A DNA stretch of 14,040 bases from QHVT01 sp036387915 (GCA_036387915.1 DASVSV010000360.1:1-14040), one strand, 5' to 3'; shown: positions 5,404 to 13,898, numbered from the stretch's first letter. Notes: a model not told the origin generated them from the sequence alone. Numbers and translations: made by a program.

Positions 5404-8400
5404 ATGCGCCGACACACCCGTCTGCTTGTCTTCCTTCTCGCCTTTCCTCTGTTCGCGGCTACGCCCGCAACGACCAAATCCGCGAAACCCGACGCCAAAG
5501 CGGCCGAGGGGCCAAAGTATGGGAGCGGGACGTTTTCCGGACTCGCGTTGCGCGGGATCGGGCCGGCCATGCCGTCCGGACGCGTCATCGACCTGGCGGT
5601 CGACCCGCGCGACAAGGACACGTGGTTCGTGGCCGTCGCGTCGGGCGGGGTCTGGAAGACCGTCAACGCCGGCACGACGTTCGAGCCGATCTTTGATGGT
5701 GAAGGCTCGTACTCGATCGGTTGCGTGACCCTCGACCCGCGCAACCCGCTCGTGGTCTGGGTGGGCTCGGGCGAGAACAACAGCCAGCGCTCCGTCTCGA
5801 TGGGCGACGGCGTGTACAAGTCAGTCGACGGCGGCAAGTCGTGGAAGAACGTCGGCCTGAAAAACTCCGAGCACATCGGCAAGATCGTGGTCGACCCGCG
5901 CGACTCGAACGTGGTCTACGTCGCGGCGCAGGGTCCGCTCTGGAATCCGGGCGGCGACCGCGGTCTCTACAAGACCACCGACGGCGGCAAGACCTGGAAG
6001 CCGGTGCTGACCATCAGCGAGAACACGGGCGTCTCGGACCTGGTCCTCGACCCGGCCAATCCTGACACGCTCTACGCGTCCTCGTATCAGCGCCGCCGCC
6101 ACGTCTTCACGCTCATCAACGGCGGACCGGAGTCGGCCATCCACAAGTCGACCGACGGCGGCGCGACGTGGACGAAGCTCGAGAGCGGCCTGCCGAAAGA
6201 GTGGATGGGACGCATCGGCCTGGCCATCTCGCACGAGGACCCGAACACGGTCTACGCGATCATCGAGGCCACCCGCCGCGCGGGAGGCTTCTTCCGCACC
6301 AAGGACGCCGGCGCGAACTGGGAGAAGATGAACTCCTACTCCGGCGGCGGCGCGCAGTATTACGCGGAGATCTTCGTCGACCCGAACGACGACGAGCGCA
6401 TTTACGCGATGGACGTCTACGTGCGCGTATCCGACGACGCCGGCACGACCTGGCGGAAGATCAACGAATCGACGAAGCACGTCGACAGTCACGCCATGTG
6501 GATCGACCCGGAGAACAGCGACCACTATCTGATCGGCTGCGACGGCGGCCTGTACGAGACGTTCGACAACGCGGCCACGTGGGAGTACAAGGAGAACCTG
6601 CCGGTCACGCAGTTCTACCGGATCAGCGCGGACGACGCCCTCCCCTTCTACCACGTGTACGGCGGCACGCAGGACAACTTCTCCCTCGGCGGTCCGTCGC
6701 GCACGACCACGGCCCACGGCATCCGCAACGAGGACTGGTACGTGACCCTCGGCGGCGACGGATTCCGCTCGCTGGCCGACCCGAAGGACCCGAACATCGT
6801 CTACGCCGAGTACCAGCACGGCGGCCTGGCGCGTTACGACAAGCGCACCGGCGAGGCGGTGGACATCCAGCCGCAGCAGAAGCCGGGCATGGACCCGCTG
6901 CGCCTGAACTGGGACTCGCCGGTGATCATCAGCCCGCACAACTCGAACCGTCTCTACTTCGCGGCGCAGTACCTCTTCCGCAGCGAGGACCGCGGCAATT
7001 CGTGGACCGCCATCAGCGGCGATCTCACGCGCCGCATCGACCGCAACAAGCTGCCGGTGATGGGCCGCGTCTGGACCATCGACGCGGTGGCGAAGAACAC
7101 GTCGACGTCGTACTACGGCAACATCGTCTCGCTGTCGGAGTCGCCGCTGACGGCGGGGCTGCTTTACGTCGGCACGGACGACGGTCTGATTCAGGTCTCC
7201 GAGGATGGCGGCGCGAACTGGCGGAAGATCGAGAAGATCGCCGGCGTGCCGGAGATGACGTACGTCTCGCACCTGCAGGCCTCGACGCACGACCCGAACA
7301 CGGTCTACGCCGCGTTCGACAATCACAAGACCGGCGACTTCAAACCGTACATCTACAAGAGCACGGACCGCGGCCGCACGTGGAGCGCGATGCAGAACGA
7401 CCTGCCGGCGCGCGGTACGACGTACGTCGTGGTCGAAGATCACGTCGACCCGAAGCTGCTGTTCGCGGGGACGGAGTACGGTCTCTTCTTCTCGCAGAAC
7501 GGCGGCGGCAGCTGGATTCAGCTCAAGGGCAACTTCCCCACCATTGCCGTCAGAGACCTCTGGGTGCAGAAGCGCCGCGACGATCTCGTGGTGGGCACGT
7601 TCGGCCGCGGCATTTACATCCTCGACGATTACCGTCCGCTGCGCACGATGTCGCGCGAGGCGGCGGGGCGCGAGGCGACGCTCTTCCCGACCCGCGACGC
7701 GGAGCTCTACGTCGAGCGCACCCCCCTCGGCCTGCCGGGCAAGGGCTTCCAGGGCGACTCGTACTTTGTCGCGCCGAATCCGCCGTTCGGCGCGGTGTTC
7801 ACGTACTACCTGAAGGACGAGCTGAAGAGCCGCAGGAAGCAGCGCTGGGCCGAGGAGGCGCGGGTGGAGAAGGCGGGCGGAAATGAGCCGCCTCCGTATC
7901 CGACGTGGGAGCAGTTGCGGGCGGAAGAGCGGGAGCTCGAGCCGGCCGTGGTGCTGGTGGTGACGGACGAGGCGGGGAACATCGTCCGCCGCGTGACCGG
8001 TCCGGTGAAGGCCGGCTTCCAGCGCGTGGCGTGGGACCTCCGCTACGCGGCGCCGAACCCGATCTCGCTGACGGCGCCGGAGCCCGATCCGTTCTCGCCG
8101 CCGCCGTCGGGGCCGCTGGTGGTGCCGGGGCAGTACAACGTCCGCGTCTACAAGCGCATCGACGGCGTGGAGACGGCTCTCGGCGACGCGCAGAAGTTCA
8201 ACGTCGTGCCGCTCTACCTGTCGCTGATGAACGAAGGCGACCGCGCGGCCACGCTCGACTTTCAGCGCAAGGCGGCACGCCTGCAGCGCGAGGTGATGGG
8301 TGCGGAACGCGCGACGGAAGACGCGCTGACGCGCGTGCAGTACATCCGCAAGGCGCTCGACGAAATGGAAGGCGCGGACCAGCAGCTCGTCGCGCGAGTG

Positions 8401-8700
8401 AACGCGGTGCACAACACGCTGCGCGACATCGCGGAGGAACTGGGCGGCGACCCGGTGCTGCGCCAGCGCAACGAGCCGCAGCCGCCCGCGCTCATGGACC
8501 GCATCGGCAACGCCGTGGCCGGTCTTTCGACGACGTCCGCACCGACGCAGACGCACCGCGAGTCGCTCACGATCGCGGAGCAGCAGTTCGGACCGCTCGC
8601 CTCGCGGCTCCGCCAGGCGGTGGAGGGAGAGCTGGCCACGATCGAGAAGCAGCTGAACGCGCTGGGAGCGCCCTGGACTCCGGGCCGGTTACCACGGTAA
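5404..8700 (+). CDS. Secreted sortilin/VPS10-like BNR beta-propeller protein
   Basis: A 1,098-residue protein with an N-terminal signal peptide (MRRHTRLLVFLLAFPLFAAT). Residues about 45-750 are built of propeller blades carrying Asp-box (BNR) motifs of the form S-x-D-G-G-x-T-W. Examples are SVDGGKSW near 140, TTDGGKTW near 190, STDGGATW near 249, SDDAGTTW, SEDRGNSW, SEDGGANW and STDRGRTW. This is the VPS10/sortilin-like fold common as very long secreted proteins in Acidobacteriota and Bacteroidota; sialidase activity is not implied. After the propeller comes a charged linker, then an Ig-like segment (VVLVVTDEAGNIVRRV to YNVRVYKRI), then a helical C-terminal part of about 140 residues. In the family this architecture is usually called a glycosyl hydrolase or photosystem-like protein without proof of function. 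It stands alone, divergent from the lipoprotein gene and followed by a strong hairpin. Confidence 0.88.
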   Translation: MRRHTRLLVFLLAFPLFAATPATTKSAKPDAKAAEGPKYGSGTFSGLALRGIGPAMPSGRVIDLAVDPRDKDTWFVAVASGGVWKTVNAGTTFEPIFDGEGSYSIGCVTLDPRNPLVVWVGSGENNSQRSVSMGDGVYKSVDGGKSWKNVGLKNSEHIGKIVVDPRDSNVVYVAAQGPLWNPGGDRGLYKTTDGGKTWKPVLTISENTGVSDLVLDPANPDTLYASSYQRRRHVFTLINGGPESAIHKSTDGGATWTKLESGLPKEWMGRIGLAISHEDPNTVYAIIEATRRAGGFFRTKDAGANWEKMNSYSGGGAQYYAEIFVDPNDDERIYAMDVYVRVSDDAGTTWRKINESTKHVDSHAMWIDPENSDHYLIGCDGGLYETFDNAATWEYKENLPVTQFYRISADDALPFYHVYGGTQDNFSLGGPSRTTTAHGIRNEDWYVTLGGDGFRSLADPKDPNIVYAEYQHGGLARYDKRTGEAVDIQPQQKPGMDPLRLNWDSPVIISPHNSNRLYFAAQYLFRSEDRGNSWTAISGDLTRRIDRNKLPVMGRVWTIDAVAKNTSTSYYGNIVSLSESPLTAGLLYVGTDDGLIQVSEDGGANWRKIEKIAGVPEMTYVSHLQASTHDPNTVYAAFDNHKTGDFKPYIYKSTDRGRTWSAMQNDLPARGTTYVVVEDHVDPKLLFAGTEYGLFFSQNGGGSWIQLKGNFPTIAVRDLWVQKRRDDLVVGTFGRGIYILDDYRPLRTMSREAAGREATLFPTRDAELYVERTPLGLPGKGFQGDSYFVAPNPPFGAVFTYYLKDELKSRRKQRWAEEARVEKAGGNEPPPYPTWEQLRAEERELEPAVVLVVTDEAGNIVRRVTGPVKAGFQRVAWDLRYAAPNPISLTAPEPDPFSPPPSGPLVVPGQYNVRVYKRIDGVETALGDAQKFNVVPLYLSLMNEGDRAATLDFQRKAARLQREVMGAERATEDALTRVQYIRKALDEMEGADQQLVARVNAVHNTLRDIAEELGGDPVLRQRNEPQPPALMDRIGNAVAGLSTTSAPTQTHRESLTIAEQQFGPLASRLRQAVEGELATIEKQLNALGAPWTPGRLPR

Positions 8701-8707
8701 CGAAGTA

Positions 8708-8738
8708 ACGGAGCGCCGGCTGCCAGCCGGCGCTCCGT
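8708..8738. terminator. Perfect GC-rich hairpin after the VPS10-like gene
   Basis: ACGGAGCGCCGGCT (8708-8721) pairs with AGCCGGCGCTCCGT (8725-8738), a 14-bp perfect stem with a three-base loop, eight bases after the stop codon. No T-run follows, so it may end transcription inefficiently, protect the 3' end, or be an interspersed palindromic repeat. Confidence 0.55.
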
Positions 8739-8767
8739 GCGCTGCGCGGCGCCCTTGCGCGGCGCGG

Positions 8768-8773
8768 TACACT
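8768..8773 (+). promoter_or_regulatory. -10-like TACACT, GGDEF-EAL gene (short leader)
   Basis: TACACT ends 13 bases before the ATG at 8787, implying a leader of only about six bases. No Shine-Dalgarno is present in CCTGCGGTCCCGA. Confidence 0.4.
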
Positions 8774-8786
8774 CCTGCGGTCCCGA

Positions 8787-10919
8787 ATGCGGTTCCGTAG
8801 TGCCCTGCGTTACGCCGCGAGCGTGCTCGCCCTGGCAGTGGTTTTCATCCTGCTGAGCCTCGCTCTGCTCGCGCCGCAGTCGATGGAAGGCATCAACCTC
8901 GTCTACCCGGCCACGGGCCTCGGCGCGGCGCTGCTGTGGGGCTTCGGCTTCCGCTGGTGGCCGGTCGTCCTGATCGTGCAGTTCACGCTCAGCTATCGCG
9001 CCTCGAGCCTGCCGTGGGTGGCGGTGTTCGTGGCCTCGACCGAGCTGCTGGTGACGACGCTCTTCTGCCTGGTCATGACGCGCTTCCGCGTCTCGCGCGA
9101 CCTGGCCCGCGTGCGCGACCTGACCATCTTCACGGCCGGCGCATTGCTCACCACCGCCGTCGGCGGCGTGGCCGCGGTGATCGGTGAATCCATTTTCGAG
9201 AATCGCACCGCGCCCGAGCTCCTGCGGGACGGCTTCTCGTTCTTTCTCTCGGACCTGATCAGCATCCTGATCTTCACGCCGCTGGTCCTCGGCTGGCGGC
9301 GCTGGCCGTTCGCGACGCGCGGCCCCTTCCTGCGCTGGCTGGCGCTGACGCTGATCCTGATCGTCATCGGCGGCGCGATCGCCCTCGGCGGCAAAGGCGC
9401 GTTCGCGACGCTCTTCCTCCTCCTCCCGATCGTGGTCTTCACCGCCATCGCCGCCGGCATCCCCGGCGCCGCCGCCTCGGGGGCCGTGCTGCTGCTGATC
9501 TTCGTGGTGATGCACATCGGTCAGGAGTCGGTCCCACCACTCGAGGCCATCATCCGCATCGTCTTCGTCGGCACCGCCACGGCCACCGGCTACATCCTGG
9601 CCGTGGTCTGGAACGAACGCGAACAGACCGCGCGCCGCCTCTTCGAGCTGGCCCATCACGACCCGCTGACCGGCATGTACAACCGTCACGAGCTGGAGCG
9701 GAGCCTCTCCGACGCGGTGGCGCAGGGACCTCCGTCCGCGCACGCGCTGCTCTACCTCGACCTCGATCAGTTCAAGCTGGTGAACGACACGTGCGGCCAC
9801 ATCGCTGGCGACCGCATGCTGCAGGAGCTCGCGGACGAGCTGCAGCGCGCGGTCCCACGCGGCGCGAAGCTGGCCCGCCTCGGCGGCGACGAGTTCGCGT
9901 GCATCGTCCACGGCGCGGCCAAGGACGACGCCATCGCGGTCGCGAATGCGATCCACGACGCGATGAGCCGCTACCGCTTCCACTTCGGCTCGATGAGCTT
10001 CGCCGTCGGCGTGAGCATCGGCATCACGTTCTTCCCGGCCGAGGGCGGCGACACGGCGGACGCGGTCCTCGGACGCGCCGACGTGGCCTGTTACGTGGCG
10101 AAGGAAGACGGCCGGCATCGCTCGCACGTCTACCTCGCGCGCGACGAGGTGATGCTGCGCTGGCACTCCTCGCTGCACCAGGTGTCGCAGCTCGAGATGG
10201 CCATGGAGTCCGGCGCGCTGGAGCTGTACGGACAGGCCATCGTCGACATCACCAACCGCACGCTGACCGACTTCTCCGAGGTACTGCTGCGGCTGAACGA
10301 GGGCGGCGTGGTGCGCACCAGCGCCGGCTTTCTGCCGATCGCGCAACGCTTCGGGCTGATGGACCGCATCGACCGCTGGGTGCTGGAAAAGGCCTGCAGT
10401 CATCTCGCGCAGACGCGCGACCTGCGCCTGAGCGTGAACATCACCGGCTCGACGCTGAACGACCCGTCGTTCTTCGACCTCGTGATCGCGATGCCGGAAC
10501 GCTACGGCTTCGATCCCCGCCGGCTCTGCCTCGAGGTGACGGAAGGCGTGATGATCCACCGCCTGCAGCAGGCCGTCGAGGCGATGAAGGGTCTGCGCGC
10601 GCGCGGCTTCGATCTCGCTCTCGACGACTTCGGTGCGGGCGTGGCCAGCTTCGCGTATCTGCAGGAGCTGCCGGTGACGTACGTGAAGATCGACGGCCGC
10701 ATCGTGCAGCAGCTGCGCACCGATCCCGCCGCCAGCGAGGTGATCATCGGCTCGCTGGTGCGCCTCGCCCGGCTGCGCGACATCGAGTGCATCGCGGAGT
10801 GGGTGGAAGACGAGGAGACGATGGAACGCCTCCGCGCCCTCGGCGTCCGCTACGCCCAGGGCTTCCACGTCGACGTGCCTTCGCCGCTCGTGGTGACACG
10901 TCAGCGCGAATCGGCGTAG
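8787..10919 (+). CDS. MASE1-GGDEF-EAL cyclic-di-GMP turnover protein
   Basis: A 710-residue inner-membrane signalling protein. Residues 1-280 contain about eight hydrophobic helices with the MASE1 sensor features (VYPATGLGAALLWGFGFRWWP). A GGDEF domain starts at DPLTGMYNR (Asp292) and has an intact GGDEF at 366-370, so diguanylate cyclase activity is likely. The inhibitory RxxD site is absent: the aligned stretch reads VPRGAKLARL. The EAL domain has EVL in place of EAL (Glu498), Asn in LSVNITG, Glu583 and Glu586 in EVTE, Asp613-Asp614 in DDFGAG, Lys634 in KID and a glutamate in AEWVEDEE. The catalytic residues of a c-di-GMP phosphodiesterase are thus retained, and EVL is a known variant. Typical outputs are motility, biofilm or matrix control; the target here is unknown. 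It is transcribed alone between two hairpins. Confidence 0.92.
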   Translation: MRFRSALRYAASVLALAVVFILLSLALLAPQSMEGINLVYPATGLGAALLWGFGFRWWPVVLIVQFTLSYRASSLPWVAVFVASTELLVTTLFCLVMTRFRVSRDLARVRDLTIFTAGALLTTAVGGVAAVIGESIFENRTAPELLRDGFSFFLSDLISILIFTPLVLGWRRWPFATRGPFLRWLALTLILIVIGGAIALGGKGAFATLFLLLPIVVFTAIAAGIPGAAASGAVLLLIFVVMHIGQESVPPLEAIIRIVFVGTATATGYILAVVWNEREQTARRLFELAHHDPLTGMYNRHELERSLSDAVAQGPPSAHALLYLDLDQFKLVNDTCGHIAGDRMLQELADELQRAVPRGAKLARLGGDEFACIVHGAAKDDAIAVANAIHDAMSRYRFHFGSMSFAVGVSIGITFFPAEGGDTADAVLGRADVACYVAKEDGRHRSHVYLARDEVMLRWHSSLHQVSQLEMAMESGALELYGQAIVDITNRTLTDFSEVLLRLNEGGVVRTSAGFLPIAQRFGLMDRIDRWVLEKACSHLAQTRDLRLSVNITGSTLNDPSFFDLVIAMPERYGFDPRRLCLEVTEGVMIHRLQQAVEAMKGLRARGFDLALDDFGAGVASFAYLQELPVTYVKIDGRIVQQLRTDPAASEVIIGSLVRLARLRDIECIAEWVEDEETMERLRALGVRYAQGFHVDVPSPLVVTRQRESA

Positions 10920-10935
10920 GGCGACGCGTCGTGGA

Positions 10936-10957
10936 GCGGCGGGCTTTAGCCCGCCGC
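10936..10957. repeat. GC-rich palindrome after the GGDEF-EAL gene
   Basis: GCGGCGGGCT (10936-10945) pairs with AGCCCGCCGC (10948-10957) with only TT between, 16 bases after the stop codon. It shares the GGCGGGCT..AGCCCGCC core with the palindromes at 13858 and 14023, so it probably belongs to a related intergenic repeat family. Confidence 0.6.
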
Positions 10958-11016
10958 CGGGCGGCCTCTCGCCGTCTCCTCGTGCAGAAACACGCGCAAC
11001 GGCGACGGCGCGCGCA

Positions 11017-11022
11017 TAGACT
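11017..11022 (+). promoter_or_regulatory. -10-like TAGACT, DUF11 gene (possibly leaderless)
   Basis: TAGACT is followed by seven bases (GCCGCCG) and then the ATG at 11030. Transcription would start at or next to the A of the ATG. There is no Shine-Dalgarno. Confidence 0.45.
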
Positions 11023-11029
11023 GCCGCCG

Positions 11030-13846
11030 ATGAAATTCCGTGCATTGCTCCTGCTGCTCTTCGCGTGCCTGCTCGCGCCGCTCGCGGCCGCGCAGACGGC
11101 CGACCTCCGCGTCGACAAATCAGGCCCGATCGAAGCGGCCGCCGGCACGAACGTGACCTACACCGTCACGCTCACGAACCTCGGCCCCGACGCCGCCTCC
11201 ACCGTCCTGCTCACCGACCCCATCCCTGCCGGCATGACCTTCGTCTCCGCGACCAACGACGGCGGCTTCTCCTGCAGCACGCCGCCGGCCGGCGACGGTG
11301 GCACGATCAACTGCACGGCCGCGTCCCTGGCCGCGAGCGGAGTGGTGACGTTCACCTTCGTCCTGCAGCTCCCGGTGGACGCGCCCGCGGGAACCATCTT
11401 CCAAAACAGCGCCACCGGCAGCGCCCAGACCCCTGACGGCACGGTCGGGAACAACACCGGCAGTACCTCGCTCGCCGTAGCGGGGGAGACCGACTTGTTG
11501 GTCCAGAAGTCCGGCCCGGCCGAAGCGGCCGCGGGGTCGAACGTGACCTACACCGTCACGCTCACCAACCTCGGGCCGAATGACGCGGCGGGCGTGCTCC
11601 TCGTCGATCCCATTCCGCCCGGCATGACCTTCGTCTCCCAGTCGAACGACGGCGGCTTCACCTGCGACGCGCCGGCCGTCGGCGAGGGTGGCACGATCGA
11701 CTGCGGGGCCGAGTCGCTGGCCGCGGGCGGGGTGGTCACGTTCACCTTCGTCCTGCAGCTGCCGGCGGAAGCGTCGCCCGGGACGACGTTCGTCAACAGC
11801 GCCACCGCCAGCACGGAGAGCATCGACGTCAACGAAGAGAACAACACCGGCACCGCGTCCACGGCCACGCCGCCGCCGCCGCAGGCCGACCTCTCGGTCA
11901 CAAAGAGCGGACCCGATGCGTCCGGCCCCGACAGCGACGTCACGTTCACCATCGTCCTCACCAACAGCGGCCCCGCAGCCGCGACGACAGTGGTGCTGGA
12001 AGACATCCTCCCCAGCGGCGTGACCTTCGTCTCGCTGACGAACAGCAACCCCGCTGCACTGGCGTGCAGCACGCCCCCGGTCGGTGCAGGCGGCACGGTC
12101 ACGTGCAACGCCGCGACGTTCGCCGCCGGCGCGTCGGTGACGCTGATGCTCACCGTGCACCTCCCGGACACCTCGCCGGCAACCTACACCAACAGCGCCA
12201 CCGTCGTCTCCGACAACGACCCGCAGGACGAGAACGACGTCTCGACGACCACCCTCACCGTCTCCTCGGTCGACGTGTCGGTCGACAAAGCCGGACCAGC
12301 CGTCGCCACGGCCGGCACCAACGTCGCGTACACACTCACGGTCACGAACGCCGGTCCCGAGGCCGCGCTCAACGTCGGCCTCTCCGATCCCCTGCCGCCG
12401 GGGACGAGCTTCGTCTCGCTGGTTCACAACAGCGGCCCCGTCGCCAGTTGCTCGACGTCCGGTGGCAACGTCATGTGCACCTACGGTCTGCTCGCGCCGG
12501 CCAGTTCCTCGCAGTACACGCTGACGCTCCTGATCGGCAACGCCACGACCATCAACAACACGGCCAGGGTCATCACCTCGAGCTTCGACACCGACGCCAC
12601 GAACGACACCGACACCGTCGTCACGACCGTCACCCAGAGCGCCGACCTCGCGGTGACCAAGACCGCGCCGCCGGCGGCAGTCGCCGGCACGAACGTGACG
12701 TACAACGTCAGCGTCACGAATAACGGTCCGTCGAACGCGACGAACGTCTCGCTCGTCGACACGCTGCCCGCCAATTCGACCTTCGTCTCCACGACGCAGA
12801 ACAGCGGACCCACGTTCGCCTGCGGCCACGCCGCGGGCACGATCACCTGCACCATCGCCACGTTGAACGTCGGCGCGACGGCGACGTTCACCTTCGTCGT
12901 GACGGCCAACGCGAACGCGACCGGCACGCTCGCCAACTCAGTCACCGTCTCCGCGACGACGCCCGATGCCACCCCCGGCAACAACACGTCCGCGACCACG
13001 ACGACGCTCTCCAGCAGCGCCGACGTCCGCGTGACGAAGAACGCGCCGGCGGCAGCGGTCACGACCTCGAACGTGACGTTCGCCATCACCGTCACGAACG
13101 CCGGTCCCTCGAGCGCGGTCAACGTGTCGCTGACCGACGTCCTCGCGCCGACGCTCACCTTCGTCTCGATCGCCCAGACCGGTGGCCCCGCGTTCACATG
13201 CGGCCAGGCAGCCGGCACCGTCACCTGCACGATCGCCGCCCTCGCACCCGCCGCGCCGGCGACGTTCGACCTCGTCGCCACAACGACGGTCGAAGGTCCG
13301 ATCTCGAACACGGCCAATGTCACCTCCGCGACGCCCGATCCCGTGCCGGCCAACAACAGCTCGACGACGGCCACGAACGTCACGCGCCAGGTCGCCGACC
13401 TGTCGATCGCGAAGACGGCGAACGCAACGGAGTTCGTCCCCGGCGCGCCCGCCGTTTACACGCTCGCGGTGACGAACAACGGTCCCGGCCCCGCGTCGAA
13501 CGTGGTCGTCACCGACATTCTCCCCGCCGGCACGACGCTCCTCTCCGCGACGACGACGCAAGGCTCCTGCTCCGGCTCCGCCACCGTCACCTGCACCCTC
13601 GGCACGCTCAGCGCCCTCGCCACCGCGACGATCGCGCTCGAGGTCCGCCTCCCGCTGACGCCCGGCCCGGTCATGAACAGCGCCACCGTCACCAGCTCCG
13701 ACGCCGACCCCACCCCTGCCAACAACGCCGCCACTGCCATCATCACCGTGACCGCCGCCCCCGCCGGAATCCCCACGCTGTCGCCCCTGATGATGCTGAT
13801 GCTCGCCCTCTCCCTGGCCACGATCTTCATCCTCCGCACGCGCTGA
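11030..13846 (+). CDS. Secreted DUF11-repeat protein with IPTL-type sorting tail
   Basis: A 938-residue surface protein. Residues 1-21 (MKFRALLLLLFACLLAPLAAA) form a signal peptide, probably cut before Gln22. Seven Ig-like DUF11 repeats follow, beginning near residues 24, 154, 286, 414, 538, 664 and 789. Each opens with (A/T/V)D-(L/V)-x-(V/I)-x-K and contains Y-x-(L/V)-x-(V/L)-(T/S)-N-x-G-P, then FVS and a conserved Cys pair, a period of 124-132 residues. The tail has the three parts of an exosortase-type sorting signal: IPTLSP (914-919), a hydrophobic helix, and a basic RTR end. This points to the IPTL-CTERM class, implying cleavage and anchoring or export by an exosortase or archaeosortase-like enzyme encoded elsewhere. 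The frame is open upstream to 9791 through the preceding gene, but the signal peptide fixes the start at 11030. Probably structural or adhesive. Confidence 0.88.
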   Translation: MKFRALLLLLFACLLAPLAAAQTADLRVDKSGPIEAAAGTNVTYTVTLTNLGPDAASTVLLTDPIPAGMTFVSATNDGGFSCSTPPAGDGGTINCTAASLAASGVVTFTFVLQLPVDAPAGTIFQNSATGSAQTPDGTVGNNTGSTSLAVAGETDLLVQKSGPAEAAAGSNVTYTVTLTNLGPNDAAGVLLVDPIPPGMTFVSQSNDGGFTCDAPAVGEGGTIDCGAESLAAGGVVTFTFVLQLPAEASPGTTFVNSATASTESIDVNEENNTGTASTATPPPPQADLSVTKSGPDASGPDSDVTFTIVLTNSGPAAATTVVLEDILPSGVTFVSLTNSNPAALACSTPPVGAGGTVTCNAATFAAGASVTLMLTVHLPDTSPATYTNSATVVSDNDPQDENDVSTTTLTVSSVDVSVDKAGPAVATAGTNVAYTLTVTNAGPEAALNVGLSDPLPPGTSFVSLVHNSGPVASCSTSGGNVMCTYGLLAPASSSQYTLTLLIGNATTINNTARVITSSFDTDATNDTDTVVTTVTQSADLAVTKTAPPAAVAGTNVTYNVSVTNNGPSNATNVSLVDTLPANSTFVSTTQNSGPTFACGHAAGTITCTIATLNVGATATFTFVVTANANATGTLANSVTVSATTPDATPGNNTSATTTTLSSSADVRVTKNAPAAAVTTSNVTFAITVTNAGPSSAVNVSLTDVLAPTLTFVSIAQTGGPAFTCGQAAGTVTCTIAALAPAAPATFDLVATTTVEGPISNTANVTSATPDPVPANNSSTTATNVTRQVADLSIAKTANATEFVPGAPAVYTLAVTNNGPGPASNVVVTDILPAGTTLLSATTTQGSCSGSATVTCTLGTLSALATATIALEVRLPLTPGPVMNSATVTSSDADPTPANNAATAIITVTAAPAGIPTLSPLMMLMLALSLATIFILRTR
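11099..11878 (+). repeat. Near-identical tandem repeats 1 and 2 of the DUF11 gene
   Basis: The first two DUF11 units keep a constant 390-bp offset (130 codons) with no net insertion or deletion. Blocks of identical DNA occur at 11148-11175 and 11538-11565, and again at 11348-11370 and 11738-11760. Later units resemble each other only at protein level. The pair therefore looks like the most recent duplication in the array. Confidence 0.7.
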
Positions 13847-13857
13847 CGCAGCGCGAC

Positions 13858-13898
13858 GGCTTCAGCCCGCCCTCCCCGCCCGGGGGCGGGCTGAAGCC
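13858..13898. repeat. 14-bp-stem palindrome after the DUF11 gene
   Basis: GGCTTCAGCCCGCC (13858-13871) pairs exactly with GGCGGGCTGAAGCC (13885-13898) around a 13-base C/G-rich loop, 11 bases after the stop codon. Its right half continues into the outward copy of the inverted repeat found again at 14014-14040. It may help define the 3' end of the mRNA. Confidence 0.65.

Noticed and set aside
5293..5415. Longer N-terminus for the lipoprotein gene, starting at 5415
   Set aside because: The additional 41 residues are polar and would place a signal peptide internally. They also overlap both divergent -10-like boxes.
5821..8556. A 911-codon open frame on the minus strand opposite the VPS10-like gene
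   Set aside because: It is arginine- and valine-rich with no motif, signal or start context. Long antisense frames are expected opposite high-GC genes with strong third-position bias, and the plus-strand protein has clear Asp-box motifs.
9791..11029. Possible 5' extension of the DUF11 protein through the GGDEF-EAL gene
   Set aside because: The upstream part is an arginine-rich out-of-frame reading of the GGDEF-EAL gene. The signal peptide at 11030 and the TAGACT box mark the true start.
8262..11045. A 927-codon minus-strand frame opposite the GGDEF-EAL gene
   Set aside because: It is rich in Arg, His, Asp and Glu, spans two unrelated plus-strand genes and the hairpin gaps between them, and has no recognisable domain. 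It is a composition shadow.
11066..11068. Cys13 of the DUF11 protein (LLFAC) as a lipobox
   Set aside because: The hydrophobic core continues after this cysteine to a good signal peptidase I site (AAA before Gln22), so lipidation at Cys13 is less likely.
11120..12829. A 569-codon minus-strand frame opposite the DUF11 gene
   Set aside because: It consists of low-complexity Gly/Arg/Val repeats that mirror the DUF11 repeats on the other strand.
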